From: Streptomyces tendae
GTDB lineage: Bacteria; Actinomycetota; Actinomycetes; Streptomycetales; Streptomycetaceae
Direction of reading: 5' to 3'
Assembly (NCBI RefSeq): GCF_014650435.1
Contig: NZ_BMUY01000013.1
Coordinates: 62,001 to 126,000, forward strand
DNA length: 64,000 nt
The position numbers were made by a program, and so were the translations under genes. Below, one piece after another: positions 28,122-40,473 of this stretch. Numbering within the stretch: position 1 is the first letter of the stretch; every line of letters starts with the position of its first letter. The notes below the pieces were generated by a model. That model saw only the letters and a program-made list of their open reading frames with translations. It was not told where the DNA came from and made no database searches.

Positions 28122-28478
28122 TCAGTCGGAGGCGGGCGCCGCGCCCGCGCCGCCGCCGTTGCTCTCCGCGATGCGCTCGTGGTGGTGGATCACCTCGGCG
28201 ACGATGAAGTTCAGGAACTTCTCGGCGAACGCCGGGTCCAGCTTGGCGCTTTCGGCGAGGGCGCGCAGCCGGGCGATCTGCCGGGCCTCCCGGGCCGGGT
28301 CGGCGGGCGGCAGCCGGTGGCGGGCCTTGAGGTGGCCGACCTGCTGGGTGCACTTGAAGCGCTCGGCGAGCATGTGGACGACGGCCGCGTCGATGTTGTC
28401 GATGCTGTCCCGCAGCCGGGCCAGCTCCTCGCTGACGGCGGGTTCGACGTTACCGGTACCGGTGTTGCTGGTGGTCAT
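28122..28478 (-). CDS. Chorismate mutase, AroQ type
   Basis: The 118-residue all-helical AroQ-fold enzyme converts chorismate to prephenate, the branch point to Phe and Tyr. The diagnostic first helix ELARLRDSIDNIDAAVVHML is followed by AERFKCTQQVGHLKARH and PAREARQIARLRALAE, providing the Arg/Lys residues that bind chorismate. There is no signal peptide, so it is the intracellular monofunctional form. The N-terminal ~15 residues and the Gly/Ala C-terminus are variable. A Trp branch competing for the same substrate (trpE) lies 26 kb away. It is a single gene on the minus strand, divergent from the metallopeptidase-like gene. Confidence 0.93.
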   Translation of the reverse strand: MTTSNTGTGNVEPAVSEELARLRDSIDNIDAAVVHMLAERFKCTQQVGHLKARHRLPPADPAREARQIARLRALAESAKLDPAFAEKFLNFIVAEVIHHHERIAESNGGGAGAAPASD

Positions 28479-28613
28479 GGGCGCACACCCTACGGGCGGC
28501 GGCCCGGCCGTCGCAGACCCGTCTCAGGCGCTGAACGCCGTACGGTCCTCGTGCGGCTCGTACAGTGGGAGCAGCATTCAGGAGGCAGGGTTCAGGCGTC
28601 TTGGGGGTCGGGC

Positions 28614-29510
28614 GTGGCGAACGGCGGACCGGTCGAGCACGGGTTCCCGCACCTGGAGACGGTGCGGGAGGCGGTCACGGCGCTGTACCGGCGGCTGTCG
28701 TACGACACCGTGCGGACGTTCTCGGCCAGTGTGGCCCCGGCGGACGTGGCGTTCTGCGACACGGACGACCTGTACCTGGGCACGCAGCGGGTGGCGCACG
28801 AGCTGGTGCGGCACTACCGGCTGCCCGACGCCCGCATGATCGTCTCCTTCCGCGAGATGACCCACGCGGCGAACGTGGAACTCACGGCCGGCCCGGAGTA
28901 CTTCGTCGAGCTGAACGACCGCTTCCGCACGCACCGCCGGGACATCGGCGCGGCCCTCGCGCACGAGGTGATGCACGTGTACCTGCACCGCCTCGACCTG
29001 TCGTTCCCCTCCACCCGGGACAACGAGATCCTCACCGACACCGCGACGACGTACCTGGGCGCCGGCTGGCTGCTGCTCGACGCCTACCGGGAGGACGCGG
29101 CGTCCTCGCAGAAGCTGGGGTATCTGACGCCGGAGGAGTTCGGTTACGTGCTGGCCAAGCGGGCGCTGGTGTTCGGCGAGGATCCCTCGGTGTGGTTCAC
29201 GAGCCCGCAGGCATACACGGCGTACGGCAAGGGCCTGGCGCGGGCGCGCCGGGACGAGCAGCAGCCGCCGCTGACCGCGGCGGGCTGGGCGGGCCGCCGC
29301 CGCTACGCCCGGGACCGCCGCCACGCGCAGGATCCGCACGCGGCCGGCGCGGCCGGCGGCGACGCGTACTCCTTCACCGCGCAGCCGCCGGGGCAGCTGC
29401 GGGTGTCGTTCCCCTGCCCGACCTGTCACCAGCGGATCAGGGTGCCGGTGCGCGGGCGGGTCCGGGCGCGGTGCGGGCTGTGCCGGACGGTGCTGGAGTG
29501 CGACACGTGA
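28614..29510 (+). CDS. Putative zinc metallopeptidase-like protein with C-terminal zinc ribbon
   Basis: The 298-residue protein starts at GTG 28614 with a G-rich Shine-Dalgarno. It has a HExxH motif (ALAHEVMHVYLHRL, about residue 115) and a downstream acidic segment NEILTDTATTYLGAG that could supply the third zinc ligand, an arrangement seen in gluzincin-type peptidases. The last ~45 residues hold a CxxC-x15-CxxC zinc ribbon (CPTCHQ and CGLCRT). There is no signal peptide or membrane helix, so a cytosolic location is expected. I do not recognise a named family. The zinc ribbon suggests nucleic acid or protein binding, possibly a SprT-like role, but that is speculation. Confidence 0.7.
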   Translation: MANGGPVEHGFPHLETVREAVTALYRRLSYDTVRTFSASVAPADVAFCDTDDLYLGTQRVAHELVRHYRLPDARMIVSFREMTHAANVELTAGPEYFVELNDRFRTHRRDIGAALAHEVMHVYLHRLDLSFPSTRDNEILTDTATTYLGAGWLLLDAYREDAASSQKLGYLTPEEFGYVLAKRALVFGEDPSVWFTSPQAYTAYGKGLARARRDEQQPPLTAAGWAGRRRYARDRRHAQDPHAAGAAGGDAYSFTAQPPGQLRVSFPCPTCHQRIRVPVRGRVRARCGLCRTVLECDT

Positions 29511-29550
29511 TACGGCGCGCGGGGCGCGGGGGCGCTGCTTCAATGCCCCT

Positions 29551-30180
29551 ATGACACAGGCCATCGAAGAACCCTGGGGCATCAGCGTGTTCGGCTCGGG
29601 CACGGTGCGGGCCGAGCCGTCACTCGCTCGGGTGCGGCCGGCGGTGGACGTGCTGGAACCGTCGCCGGAGCTGGCCTTCCAGCGGGCCGGGGAGGCCGTG
29701 GCCCGGCTGCGGGAGGTCCTGCGGCGGCACGGCGTGCCGGACGCCTCGGTGTCGGGCTCCCGGCTCGGCCTCAGCTCGGAGTACGGAACCCGCGACGGCG
29801 GCCGGGCCCTGCTCGGCTACCGGTGCCGGGCCTCGTACGCGGTGGAGACCGGGGCGCTGGACGAGCTGGAGCGGCTGATCGCGGACGTGGTCGAGGCGGG
29901 TGCGCACGGGATCGACGGTGTGGAGTTCGACGTGCGCGACCGGCAGGCGCTGCTCGACGAGGCACGGCGCAGGGCCGTGGCGGCGGCCCGCCGCAAGGCG
30001 CAGGTGTACGCGGAGGCGGCGGACGCGCGGCTGGGTCCGGTGCTGCACATCCAGGACGTGGAGTCCGAGCCCGTCGCCGCGTTCCGTGCCTCCGCGGGCG
30101 GCGGTCCGCCCGGCGTGCTGGCGCCGGGTGCGGTGGAGGTGTCGGCCCGGGTCGTGCTGGGCTTCTCCCTGCGGCACTGA
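29551..30180 (+). CDS. SIMPL domain-containing protein (DUF541)
   Basis: The 209-residue protein has the SIMPL/DUF541 pattern: an N-terminal ISVFGSGTVRAEPSLARVRP strand pair, central SVSGSRLGLSSEY, and ADVVEAGAHGIDGVEFDVRD followed by ALLDEARRRAVAAARRKAQVYAEAA, then a C-terminal beta strand. Many family members are exported, but no signal peptide is evident, so this is probably cytosolic. Family functions are poorly defined, and oligomeric ring assemblies are known for some. It lies 40 nt after the metallopeptidase-like gene in the same direction, so a two-gene operon is plausible. It converges with the VWA gene, with only 9 nt between the ends. Confidence 0.85.
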   Translation: MTQAIEEPWGISVFGSGTVRAEPSLARVRPAVDVLEPSPELAFQRAGEAVARLREVLRRHGVPDASVSGSRLGLSSEYGTRDGGRALLGYRCRASYAVETGALDELERLIADVVEAGAHGIDGVEFDVRDRQALLDEARRRAVAAARRKAQVYAEAADARLGPVLHIQDVESEPVAAFRASAGGGPPGVLAPGAVEVSARVVLGFSLRH

Positions 30181-30189
30181 CCGGCGTGG

Positions 30190-30915
30190 TCAGGCGGGCC
30201 GGACGATCCCCTGGGCGCGTGCGGCCGCCAGCCACTGGGGGAACTCGCCCACCAGCCGGTCGTACAGCTCGGCGTCGGTCACCTTGCGCGGGTCGCGGCC
30301 CGCGTGGAAGAACCCGGCGTTGTCGACCACCCGCTTGCCGGGCACCGCGAGTTCGTCGAGCTTGCGCAGGTACTCGAACTGGCGGCTGCCGGGGTCGCCG
30401 AAGCCGACGAACTGCCAGAACAGCGGCAGCGGCGCCGCCTTGCACAGGTAGCGCTCGGCGGCGAGCCGGTTGATCGGGCCGCCGTCGGTCTGGAAGACGA
30501 CCAGGGCGGGGTGGCGGGCGCCGCTGTCCAGGTAGTGGTCGATGACGGCGTCCATGGCCAGGTGGTAGCTGGTCTTGCCCATGTGCCCGAGACCGGCCAC
30601 GATCCGTTCGATACGGCCCTGGTGGTCGGCGAGCGCGATCTCGGTGACCGCGTCGACGTCGGTGGAGAAGAACACCACCGGCACGGTGCCGTCGTCGTCG
30701 AGGTGGGCGGACAGGCTCAGCACCCGGTCGGCCAGCGCCTGCACGCTGCCGTCCTTGTAGTACGGCTTCATGGAGCCGGAGTAGTCGACGACGAGGTAGA
30801 CCGCGGCCCGGGTCCCCTCCATGCCGTGCTTGGCGAGCGACACACCGGCGGTCTTGTACAGATCGACCAGCGCGGGCGCGCTCTCCTGCACCTTGGTGAG
30901 ACTGATCGCGGCCAT
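30190..30915 (-). CDS. VWA-domain protein, TerF-like
   Basis: The 241-residue protein starts at ATG 30915 after a GGGGG tract. It is almost entirely a von Willebrand A domain with MIDAS motif DYSGSM (DxSxS, about residue 43), the conserved Thr in GKTSYHLAM, and Asp in VFQTDGGPIN. The N-terminal MAAISLTKVQESAPALVDLY matches the short helix typical of the TerF/vWA_TerF proteins associated with tellurium-resistance and stress gene families. TerD/TerB partners are absent here. It probably binds a metal-dependent protein partner in the cytosol. The exact role is unknown. Confidence 0.82.
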   Translation of the reverse strand: MAAISLTKVQESAPALVDLYKTAGVSLAKHGMEGTRAAVYLVVDYSGSMKPYYKDGSVQALADRVLSLSAHLDDDGTVPVVFFSTDVDAVTEIALADHQGRIERIVAGLGHMGKTSYHLAMDAVIDHYLDSGARHPALVVFQTDGGPINRLAAERYLCKAAPLPLFWQFVGFGDPGSRQFEYLRKLDELAVPGKRVVDNAGFFHAGRDPRKVTDAELYDRLVGEFPQWLAAARAQGIVRPA

Positions 30916-31068
30916 GCGGATTCCCCCCGTCACTGCTGCCTCGCGGCATCCGGTGCCGAGGTTACGGCACGGCGCACCCCGCCGACCGGCCGGTCCACCG
31001 GCATTCGCTATTTTGTTCGCCGCCGTCCCCACCGGCTCACCGTCCGCCCGTCCCGAGGAGCCGGCCCC

Positions 31069-32007
31069 GTGGATTCCGAGTCCACCGCCACCACCTGCTA
31101 CCGCCATCCCGCGGTGGCGTGCCAGGTCCGCTGCACCCGCTGCGAGCGGTACATCTGCCCGGACTGCATGCGTGAGGCGCCGGTCGGCCATCAGTGCCCG
31201 GAGTGCGTGCAGGAGGGGGCGCGGTCGGCACGGCAGGCCCGGACCCTCGTCGGTGGCAGGATCTCGGCGACGCCCGTGGTGACGTACGCGCTGTTCGCGC
31301 TCACCGTGCTGGCGTACCTCGCGGAGCTGGTGCGGCCGGGGCTCGTGGACCGGTTCGCCATGGTGGGTTCGCGGCTGGTCGGTCCTGACGGCACCCCCCT
31401 GCCCGGCGGTGACGGACTGTTCCTGGGCTCCGGGCCGCCTCGGGTGGAAGGTGTCGCCGGGGGCGAGTGGGAGCGGATGCTCACCAGCGCCTTCCTGCAC
31501 CAGTCGCCCTTCGAGGGCACGTTCGGGCTTGTGCACATCGCGCTGAACATGGTCGTGCTGTGGCAGTTGGGGCCGGTGGTGGAGCTGATGCTCGGCCGGG
31601 TGCGGTTCGCCGTCCTGTATCTGCTGTCGGCGCTCGGCGGTTCCGTCCTGGAGCTGGTCCTCGCCGATCCCGGGCATGCCTCGGTCGGCGCGTCCGGTGC
31701 GGTCTTCGGGGTGGGGGCCGCGTACTACGTGCTGCACCGCAGGCTGGGCGCCGAGAGGGGGCGGGTCAACCGTTTCACGGCCGGGCTGCTGCTGTGGCTG
31801 GTGGTGTCCGCCTGGTCCACCTCGTGGCAGGGTCATCTCGGCGGCCTGCTGGTGGGCGGTGCGCTGGCCCTGGCGTACGCGTACGCGCCCCGGGACGGAC
31901 GCCGGGTGGCGGTGCAGGCCGGGGCGGGGGCCGGGCTGGTGCTGCTGCTGGCGGTGACGGCGGTGGTGAAGGTGTCGGAACTGACCGGCGGAAGTGTTCC
32001 CCTGTGA
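31069..32007 (+). CDS. Rhomboid-family intramembrane serine protease with N-terminal zinc finger
   Basis: The 312-residue protein starts at GTG 31069 after GAGGAG. The first ~50 residues hold a B-box-like cysteine/histidine cluster (CYRH, CTRCERYICPDCM, HQCPEC) likely to bind zinc on the cytosolic side. Six or seven membrane helices follow with rhomboid motifs: HIALNMVVLWQLG, catalytic Ser in GASGAVFG, and catalytic His in WQGHLGGLLVGG. It cleaves membrane proteins within or near the bilayer. The B-box/rhomboid fusion is, as I recall, common in actinobacteria. Its stop codon overlaps a GTG (GTGA) that begins a chain of tandem repeats leading into the chitosanase gene, so the two are probably coupled. 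Confidence 0.9.
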   Translation: MDSESTATTCYRHPAVACQVRCTRCERYICPDCMREAPVGHQCPECVQEGARSARQARTLVGGRISATPVVTYALFALTVLAYLAELVRPGLVDRFAMVGSRLVGPDGTPLPGGDGLFLGSGPPRVEGVAGGEWERMLTSAFLHQSPFEGTFGLVHIALNMVVLWQLGPVVELMLGRVRFAVLYLLSALGGSVLELVLADPGHASVGASGAVFGVGAAYYVLHRRLGAERGRVNRFTAGLLLWLVVSAWSTSWQGHLGGLLVGGALALAYAYAPRDGRRVAVQAGAGAGLVLLLAVTAVVKVSELTGGSVPL

Positions 32008-32037
32008 GAGGTGTCCCCCTATGAGAGGTGTCCCCCT
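32004..32037 (+). repeat. Tandem 17-bp start-region duplications upstream of the chitosanase
   Basis: GTGAGAGGTGTCCCCCT (32004-32020) is followed directly by ATGAGAGGTGTCCCCCT (32021-32037), then by the chitosanase start GTGAAACGTGTC. Because 17 is not a multiple of 3, each copy starts a different frame and encodes a six-codon ORF (VRGVPL and MRGVPL), each stopping inside the start codon of the next unit (ATGA, then GTGA). AGAGG in each copy can serve as a ribosome-binding site. Confidence 0.8.
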
Positions 32038-32958
32038 GTGAAACGTGTCGGAGTGCTGCTCCTCGGGGCCCTTCCCGTGATCGCCGCGGGCGTGTACCTC
32101 GCCGTGCCGGACGACTCGGCCGACTCGGCGGACACCGCGTCCTCCGCGTCCTCGTCGTCCCCGGCCACCGCCAAGTCGGCCCGCGACGACGCCAAGGACC
32201 GGGCCGAGAAAGAGCGGGAGGCGGACGACGCGCTCATCGCCGACCTGCCGCCGGGGCTGGCCGCACCGGCGAAGAAGGAGCTGGCCCAGCAGCTGGTGTC
32301 CAGCGCCGAGAACTCGACGACGAAGTGGCGCACCGCCTACGGCAGCATCGAGGACGTCGGGGACGGCGACGGGTACACCGCGGGCATCGTCGGCTTCTGC
32401 ACCGGTACCCACGACCTGCTCATGCTGGTCGAGCGCTACACCGAGGACCACCCGGACAACGGCCTGGCCGAGTACCTGCCCGCACTGCGCAAGGTGGACG
32501 GCAGCGACTCCCACGAGGGCCTGGACCCGGGCTTCACGGCGGCCTGGAAGGCGGAGGCCGAACTCCCGGCGTTCCGCGCGGCCCAGGAGGAGGAGCGCGA
32601 CCGGGTCTACTTCGAACCGGCGGTGCGCCTGGCCAAGCTGGACGGCCTGGGCACGCTCGGCCAGTTCGTCTACTACGACGCGATGGTCTTCCACGGCCCC
32701 GACACGGACGCCGAGGGCTTCTACGGGTTGCGCGAGCTGGCCATGGCGAAGGCGAGGACACCGGGGCAGGGCGGCTCCGAGAAGGCGTATCTGGACGCCT
32801 TCCTGGACGTCCGCGAGCAGGCCATGCGGGACAAGCGCCCGGGCATCGACACCTCCCGCGTCGACACGGCCCAGCGCCGGTTCCTCGCCGCCGGGAACAT
32901 GAAGCTGGCGACGCCGCTGGTGTGGGAGATGTACGGGGACACCTACCGGGTGCCCTGA
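32038..32958 (+). CDS. Secreted chitosanase, glycoside hydrolase family 46
   Basis: The 306-residue enzyme hydrolyses chitosan outside the cell. It has a short hydrophobic signal/anchor (GVLLLGALPVIAAGVYLAV), a Ser/Ala/Asp/Lys-rich linker to about residue 75, then the GH46 domain. The catalytic Glu is in SSAENSTTKW and the catalytic Asp in IEDVGDGDGYTAGIVGF, aligning with Glu22/Asp40 of the Streptomyces sp. N174 enzyme. FCTGTHDLLMLVERY and YYDAMVFHG are also conserved. The signal lacks an obvious AxA site, so membrane tethering is possible. GTG 32038 is used; an in-frame GTG at 32011 would extend it. The gene is coupled to the rhomboid gene through tandem repeats. Confidence 0.92.
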   Translation: MKRVGVLLLGALPVIAAGVYLAVPDDSADSADTASSASSSSPATAKSARDDAKDRAEKEREADDALIADLPPGLAAPAKKELAQQLVSSAENSTTKWRTAYGSIEDVGDGDGYTAGIVGFCTGTHDLLMLVERYTEDHPDNGLAEYLPALRKVDGSDSHEGLDPGFTAAWKAEAELPAFRAAQEEERDRVYFEPAVRLAKLDGLGTLGQFVYYDAMVFHGPDTDAEGFYGLRELAMAKARTPGQGGSEKAYLDAFLDVREQAMRDKRPGIDTSRVDTAQRRFLAAGNMKLATPLVWEMYGDTYRVP

Positions 32959-32968
32959 GCATGCGACA

Positions 32969-33034
32969 GCGCCTGCCCATGGTCCGGTCGGGGACGGGGC
33001 AGGCGCCATCAGTGTTCCGCACGCCTTTGTGCGG
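32969..33034. terminator. Two hairpins between chitosanase and gltD
   Basis: The first hairpin has perfect 10-bp arms (32969-32978 with 32997-33006) and an 18-nt loop. The second has 6-bp arms CCGCAC/GTGCGG (33017-33022 with 33029-33034). They lie between the convergent chitosanase (plus) and gltD (minus) and probably terminate both transcripts. Confidence 0.6.
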
Positions 33035-33077
33035 GACGTTCTTCGGTTGTCCGCCCCTCAGGACGGTCGTCCGTCCG

Positions 33078-34533
33078 TCAGACCGCGAGGGCGCGGTCGG
33101 TCGGGCGGATCGGGGCCGGCAGTTCGCTGGCCCCGGTCAGGAAGCGGTCGGCGCCGCGCGCGGCCGAGCGGCCCTCGGCGATCGCCCAGACGATGAGCGA
33201 CTGGCCGCGGCCGGCGTCACCGGCGACGAACACACCCGGCACATTGGTCTGGAATTCGGCGTCCCGGGCGATGTTACCCCGTTCGTCGAGCGCCAGGCCG
33301 AACTGGTCGACGAGACCGTTCTCCTTGTCGGTGCCGGTGAAGCCCATGGCGAGGGTGACCAGCTGGGCCGGGATCTTGCGCTCGGTCCCCGGCTTCGACG
33401 TGAGCTTGCCGTCGACGAACTCGACCTCGCTCATGTGCAGCCACTGGACGTTGCCGTCCTCGTCGCCCTCGAAGTGGGTGGTGGAGACGGCGTAGACCCG
33501 CTCGCCGCCCTCCTCGTGGGCGCTGGTGACCTTGTACAGCATGGGGAAGGTCGGCCACGGCTGGCGCACCGCGTCCCGCTCCTCGCCCGGCCGGGGCATG
33601 ATCTCCAGCTGGGTGACGGAGGCCGCGCCCTGGCGGTGGGCGGTGCCCACGCAGTCGGCGCCGGTGTCGCCGCCGCCGATGACGACGACGTGCTTGCCCT
33701 CGGCCGTGATGGGGGGCGCCACGTAGTCGCCCTCCTGGACCTTGTTGGCCAGCGGCAGGTACTCCATCGCCTGGTGGATGCCGTTCAGCTCGCGGCCGGG
33801 GACCGGCAGGTCGCGGGCGGTGGTGGAGCCGGCGGCGATGACGACGGCGTCGTAGCGCTTCTTCAGGTCGGTCGCCTTGAGGTCGCGGCCGATCTCGACG
33901 CCGGTGCGGAAGCGGGTGCCCTCGGCGCGCATCTGCTCTATGCGGCGGTTGATGTGCCGCTTCTCCATCTTGAACTCGGGGATGCCGTAGCGCAGGAGCC
34001 CTCCGATGCGGTCCGCGCGCTCGTAGACGGCGACGGTGTGACCGGCCCGGGTGAGCTGCTGGGCGGCGGCGAGCCCCGCCGGGCCCGAGCCGATGACGGC
34101 GACGGTCTTGCCGGACAGGCGCTCGGGCACCTGCGGGGCGACGTCCCCTGTCTCCCACGCCTTGTCGATGATGGAGACCTCGACGTTCTTGATGGTGACC
34201 GGCGGCTGGTTGATGCCGAGCACACACGCCGACTCGCACGGAGCCGGGCACAGGCGGCCGGTGAACTCCGGGAAGTTGTTGGTGGCGTGCAGGCGCTCGG
34301 ACGCCGCCGACCAGTCCTCGCGGTAGGCGTAGTCGTTCCACTCCGGGATCAGGTTCCCGAGCGGGCAGCCGTTGTGGCAGAACGGGATGCCGCAGTCCAT
34401 GCAGCGGCTGGCCTGCTTGCTGATGATCGGCAGCAGGGAGCCGGGGACGTAGACCTCGTTCCAGTCCTTGACGCGCTCGTCGACGGGGCGGGTCCTGGCG
34501 ACCTCGCGTCCGTGGTTGAGAAAGCCCTTGGGA

Positions 34534-34541
<8 letters not shown>
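33078..34541 (-). CDS. gltD: Glutamate synthase (NADPH) small subunit
   Basis: The 487-residue beta subunit accepts electrons from NADPH through FAD and passes them to GltB for glutamate formation from glutamine and 2-oxoglutarate. The N-terminal region has Cys clusters for 4Fe-4S binding (CMDCGIPFCHNGCPLGN and CPAPCESACVLGIN). FAD-binding GSGPAGLAAAQQLTRAG and NADPH-binding VIGGGDTGADCVGTAHRQGA follow, with a C-terminal GDAGRGQSLIVWAIAEG. The start overlaps the end of gltB by 8 nt, so it is the second gene of a gltBD operon. Cytosolic. Confidence 0.97.
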
Positions 34542-39135
<4,594 letters not shown>

Positions 39136-39507
39136 CGGCTCTCCCGTCGTCGTCATCTGGCATGTGCAGGTGCCGAGGGACGACGTTGGCCCTCTGCGGT
39201 GGCTGAAAAATTTGGTGCAGGCTACATGATGGAACGGTTCTCGGTAAACGGGACAATCCGTTCCAGCATGCGGACACCGAAGGGTGGCGATGGGGGTACC
39301 GCACCCGTGGTGGAAGCTATGGAGACCGAGGCGGACAGATCGATGCCCGTCGGTCCGAGGGGGCGGAGGGAGCGTCGTCGCCCACTCCGCGAAATGCACG
39401 GCAGGCGTCATTGCCCACAGCGCTTACGGCTCATGCCCGGAGATTACGCACTCGAAACCAGCGAGTAACGGCTACTTATGCGTCCCGCCGCATAAGTTCG
39501 AGCCGGG
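39136..39507. promoter_or_regulatory. gltB upstream region with an inverted repeat
   Basis: There is no gene in these 372 nt. They contain an inverted repeat GGAACGG (39231-39237) / CCGTTCC (39258-39264) with a 20-nt spacer, about 100 nt upstream of gltB, in a locally AT-rich stretch suited to a promoter. No canonical GlnR box or glutamine riboswitch was recognised. The distal end carries the terminator of the VIT1 gene (39474-39497). Confidence 0.4.
39474..39497 (-). terminator. Hairpin terminator of the VIT1-family gene
   Basis: A perfect 9-bp stem ACTTATGCG/CGCATAAGT (39474-39482 with 39489-39497) with a 6-nt loop can extend by GGCT/AGCC across a 3-nt bulge. It lies 10 nt beyond the stop of the minus-strand VIT1 gene. 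Confidence 0.65.
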
Positions 39508-40239
39508 CTATCCTACGGCCGTTCCGAACAGGCTGCCCAGGAGATACGTCACACCGGCCGCCGCGCCACCGAGGGCGAGCTGCCGCAGGCCGCTGTACCA
39601 CCAGCTGCGGGCCGTGACCCTGGCGACCACCGCGCCGCACAGGAACAGTCCGGCCAGCGCGAGCAGCACGGCGGGCCACAGCGCACCGGCGCCGAGCAGG
39701 AAGGGCAGCACGGGGAGCAGGGCGCCCAGCGCGAAGGATCCGAACGAGGACACGGCGGCGACGGTCGGCGAGGGCAGGTCGGAGGGGTCGATGCCCAGCT
39801 CCTCGCGGGCGTGTATCTCCAGCGCCTGCTCGGGGTCGCTGGACAGCTGGCGGGCCACTTCGCGCGCGAGGTGCGGCTCGACGCCGCGCGACTCGTAGAG
39901 CGCGGCCAGCTCGGCCTCCTCGTCCGCCGGGTGCTTGCGCAGCTCGCGGCGCTCCACGTCCAGCTCGGCCTCGACCAGCTCGCGCTGGGAGGCGACGGAG
40001 GTGTACTCGCCGGCGGCCATGGAGAAGGCACCGGCGGCCAGACCGGCGAGCCCGCTGATCACCACGGTCTGCTGGCTCGCGGTACCGCCGGCCACACCGG
40101 TCATCAGGGCGAGGTTGGAGACCAGTCCGTCCATGGCACCGAAGACGGCGGGGCGCAGCCAGCCGCCGTTCACGTCGCGGTGGGTGTGGTTGTCGCGGTG
40201 CGCCTCGTGCAGCGCCGCCTCGGTCTCGATGATGGCCAT
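39508..40239 (-). CDS. VIT1/CCC1-family iron/manganese transporter
   Basis: The 243-residue membrane protein of the vacuolar iron transporter family has five predicted helices. The N-terminal signature is GGWLRPAVFGAMDGLVSNLA, followed by GLAAGAFSMAAGEYTSVASQ. A cytosolic Glu-rich helical domain (about 85-145; ELVEAELDVERRELRKHPAD) is thought in this family to bind Fe2+. Helices near 165-240 complete the fold. In bacteria these proteins move Fe2+ or Mn2+ out of the cytosol. An iron-box-like sequence lies 89 nt upstream of the ATG, suggesting control by DmdR/IdeR. It is a single gene, divergent from the ADP-ribosylglycohydrolase operon. Confidence 0.9.
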   Translation of the reverse strand: MAIIETEAALHEAHRDNHTHRDVNGGWLRPAVFGAMDGLVSNLALMTGVAGGTASQQTVVISGLAGLAAGAFSMAAGEYTSVASQRELVEAELDVERRELRKHPADEEAELAALYESRGVEPHLAREVARQLSSDPEQALEIHAREELGIDPSDLPSPTVAAVSSFGSFALGALLPVLPFLLGAGALWPAVLLALAGLFLCGAVVARVTARSWWYSGLRQLALGGAAAGVTYLLGSLFGTAVG

Positions 40240-40327
40240 GAGGGTGCCCCCGGGAAGCTAGTTTGGACTCATTCCACTTTTTAACAACACCCAATCTACG
40301 CCGATCATTTCCGTCCCGCCAGCAAGG

Positions 40328-40346
40328 AAAGGCTGGGCTTACCTGC
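40328..40346. promoter_or_regulatory. Candidate DmdR/IdeR iron box
   Basis: AAAGGCTGGGCTTACCTGC matches the IdeR/DmdR1 19-bp iron-box consensus (TTAGGTTAGGCTTACCTAA) at 13 of 19 positions, including an intact GGCTTACCT half. It lies 89 nt upstream of the VIT1 gene (minus) and 128 nt upstream of the first ADP-ribosylglycohydrolase gene (plus). The functional assignment is inference from consensus and neighbour. Confidence 0.45.
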
Positions 40347-40473
40347 GGTTTTATCTCTCCGTACTCATTCGTGATCATGCTCGCTCACATGTCGACCGGG
40401 TGACGCTGCGCCCGGTTCGGCTGCGGTGCGCACCGCACCGGGGACAGATCTGCGGAGGGAGAGGAGAGGCCGC

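Noticed and set aside
30916..33009. N-terminal extension of the VWA gene frame upstream of 30915
   Set aside because: The frame is open, but this part is antisense to the rhomboid and chitosanase genes and lacks similarity. ATG 30915 has a proper ribosome-binding site and starts the conserved region.
39136..39411. Possible 92-residue N-terminal extension of GltB
   Set aside because: Rich in Cys, His and Pro without family similarity. The ATG at 39135 has GGGAGAG upstream, and the amidotransferase Cys lies at the expected distance from it.
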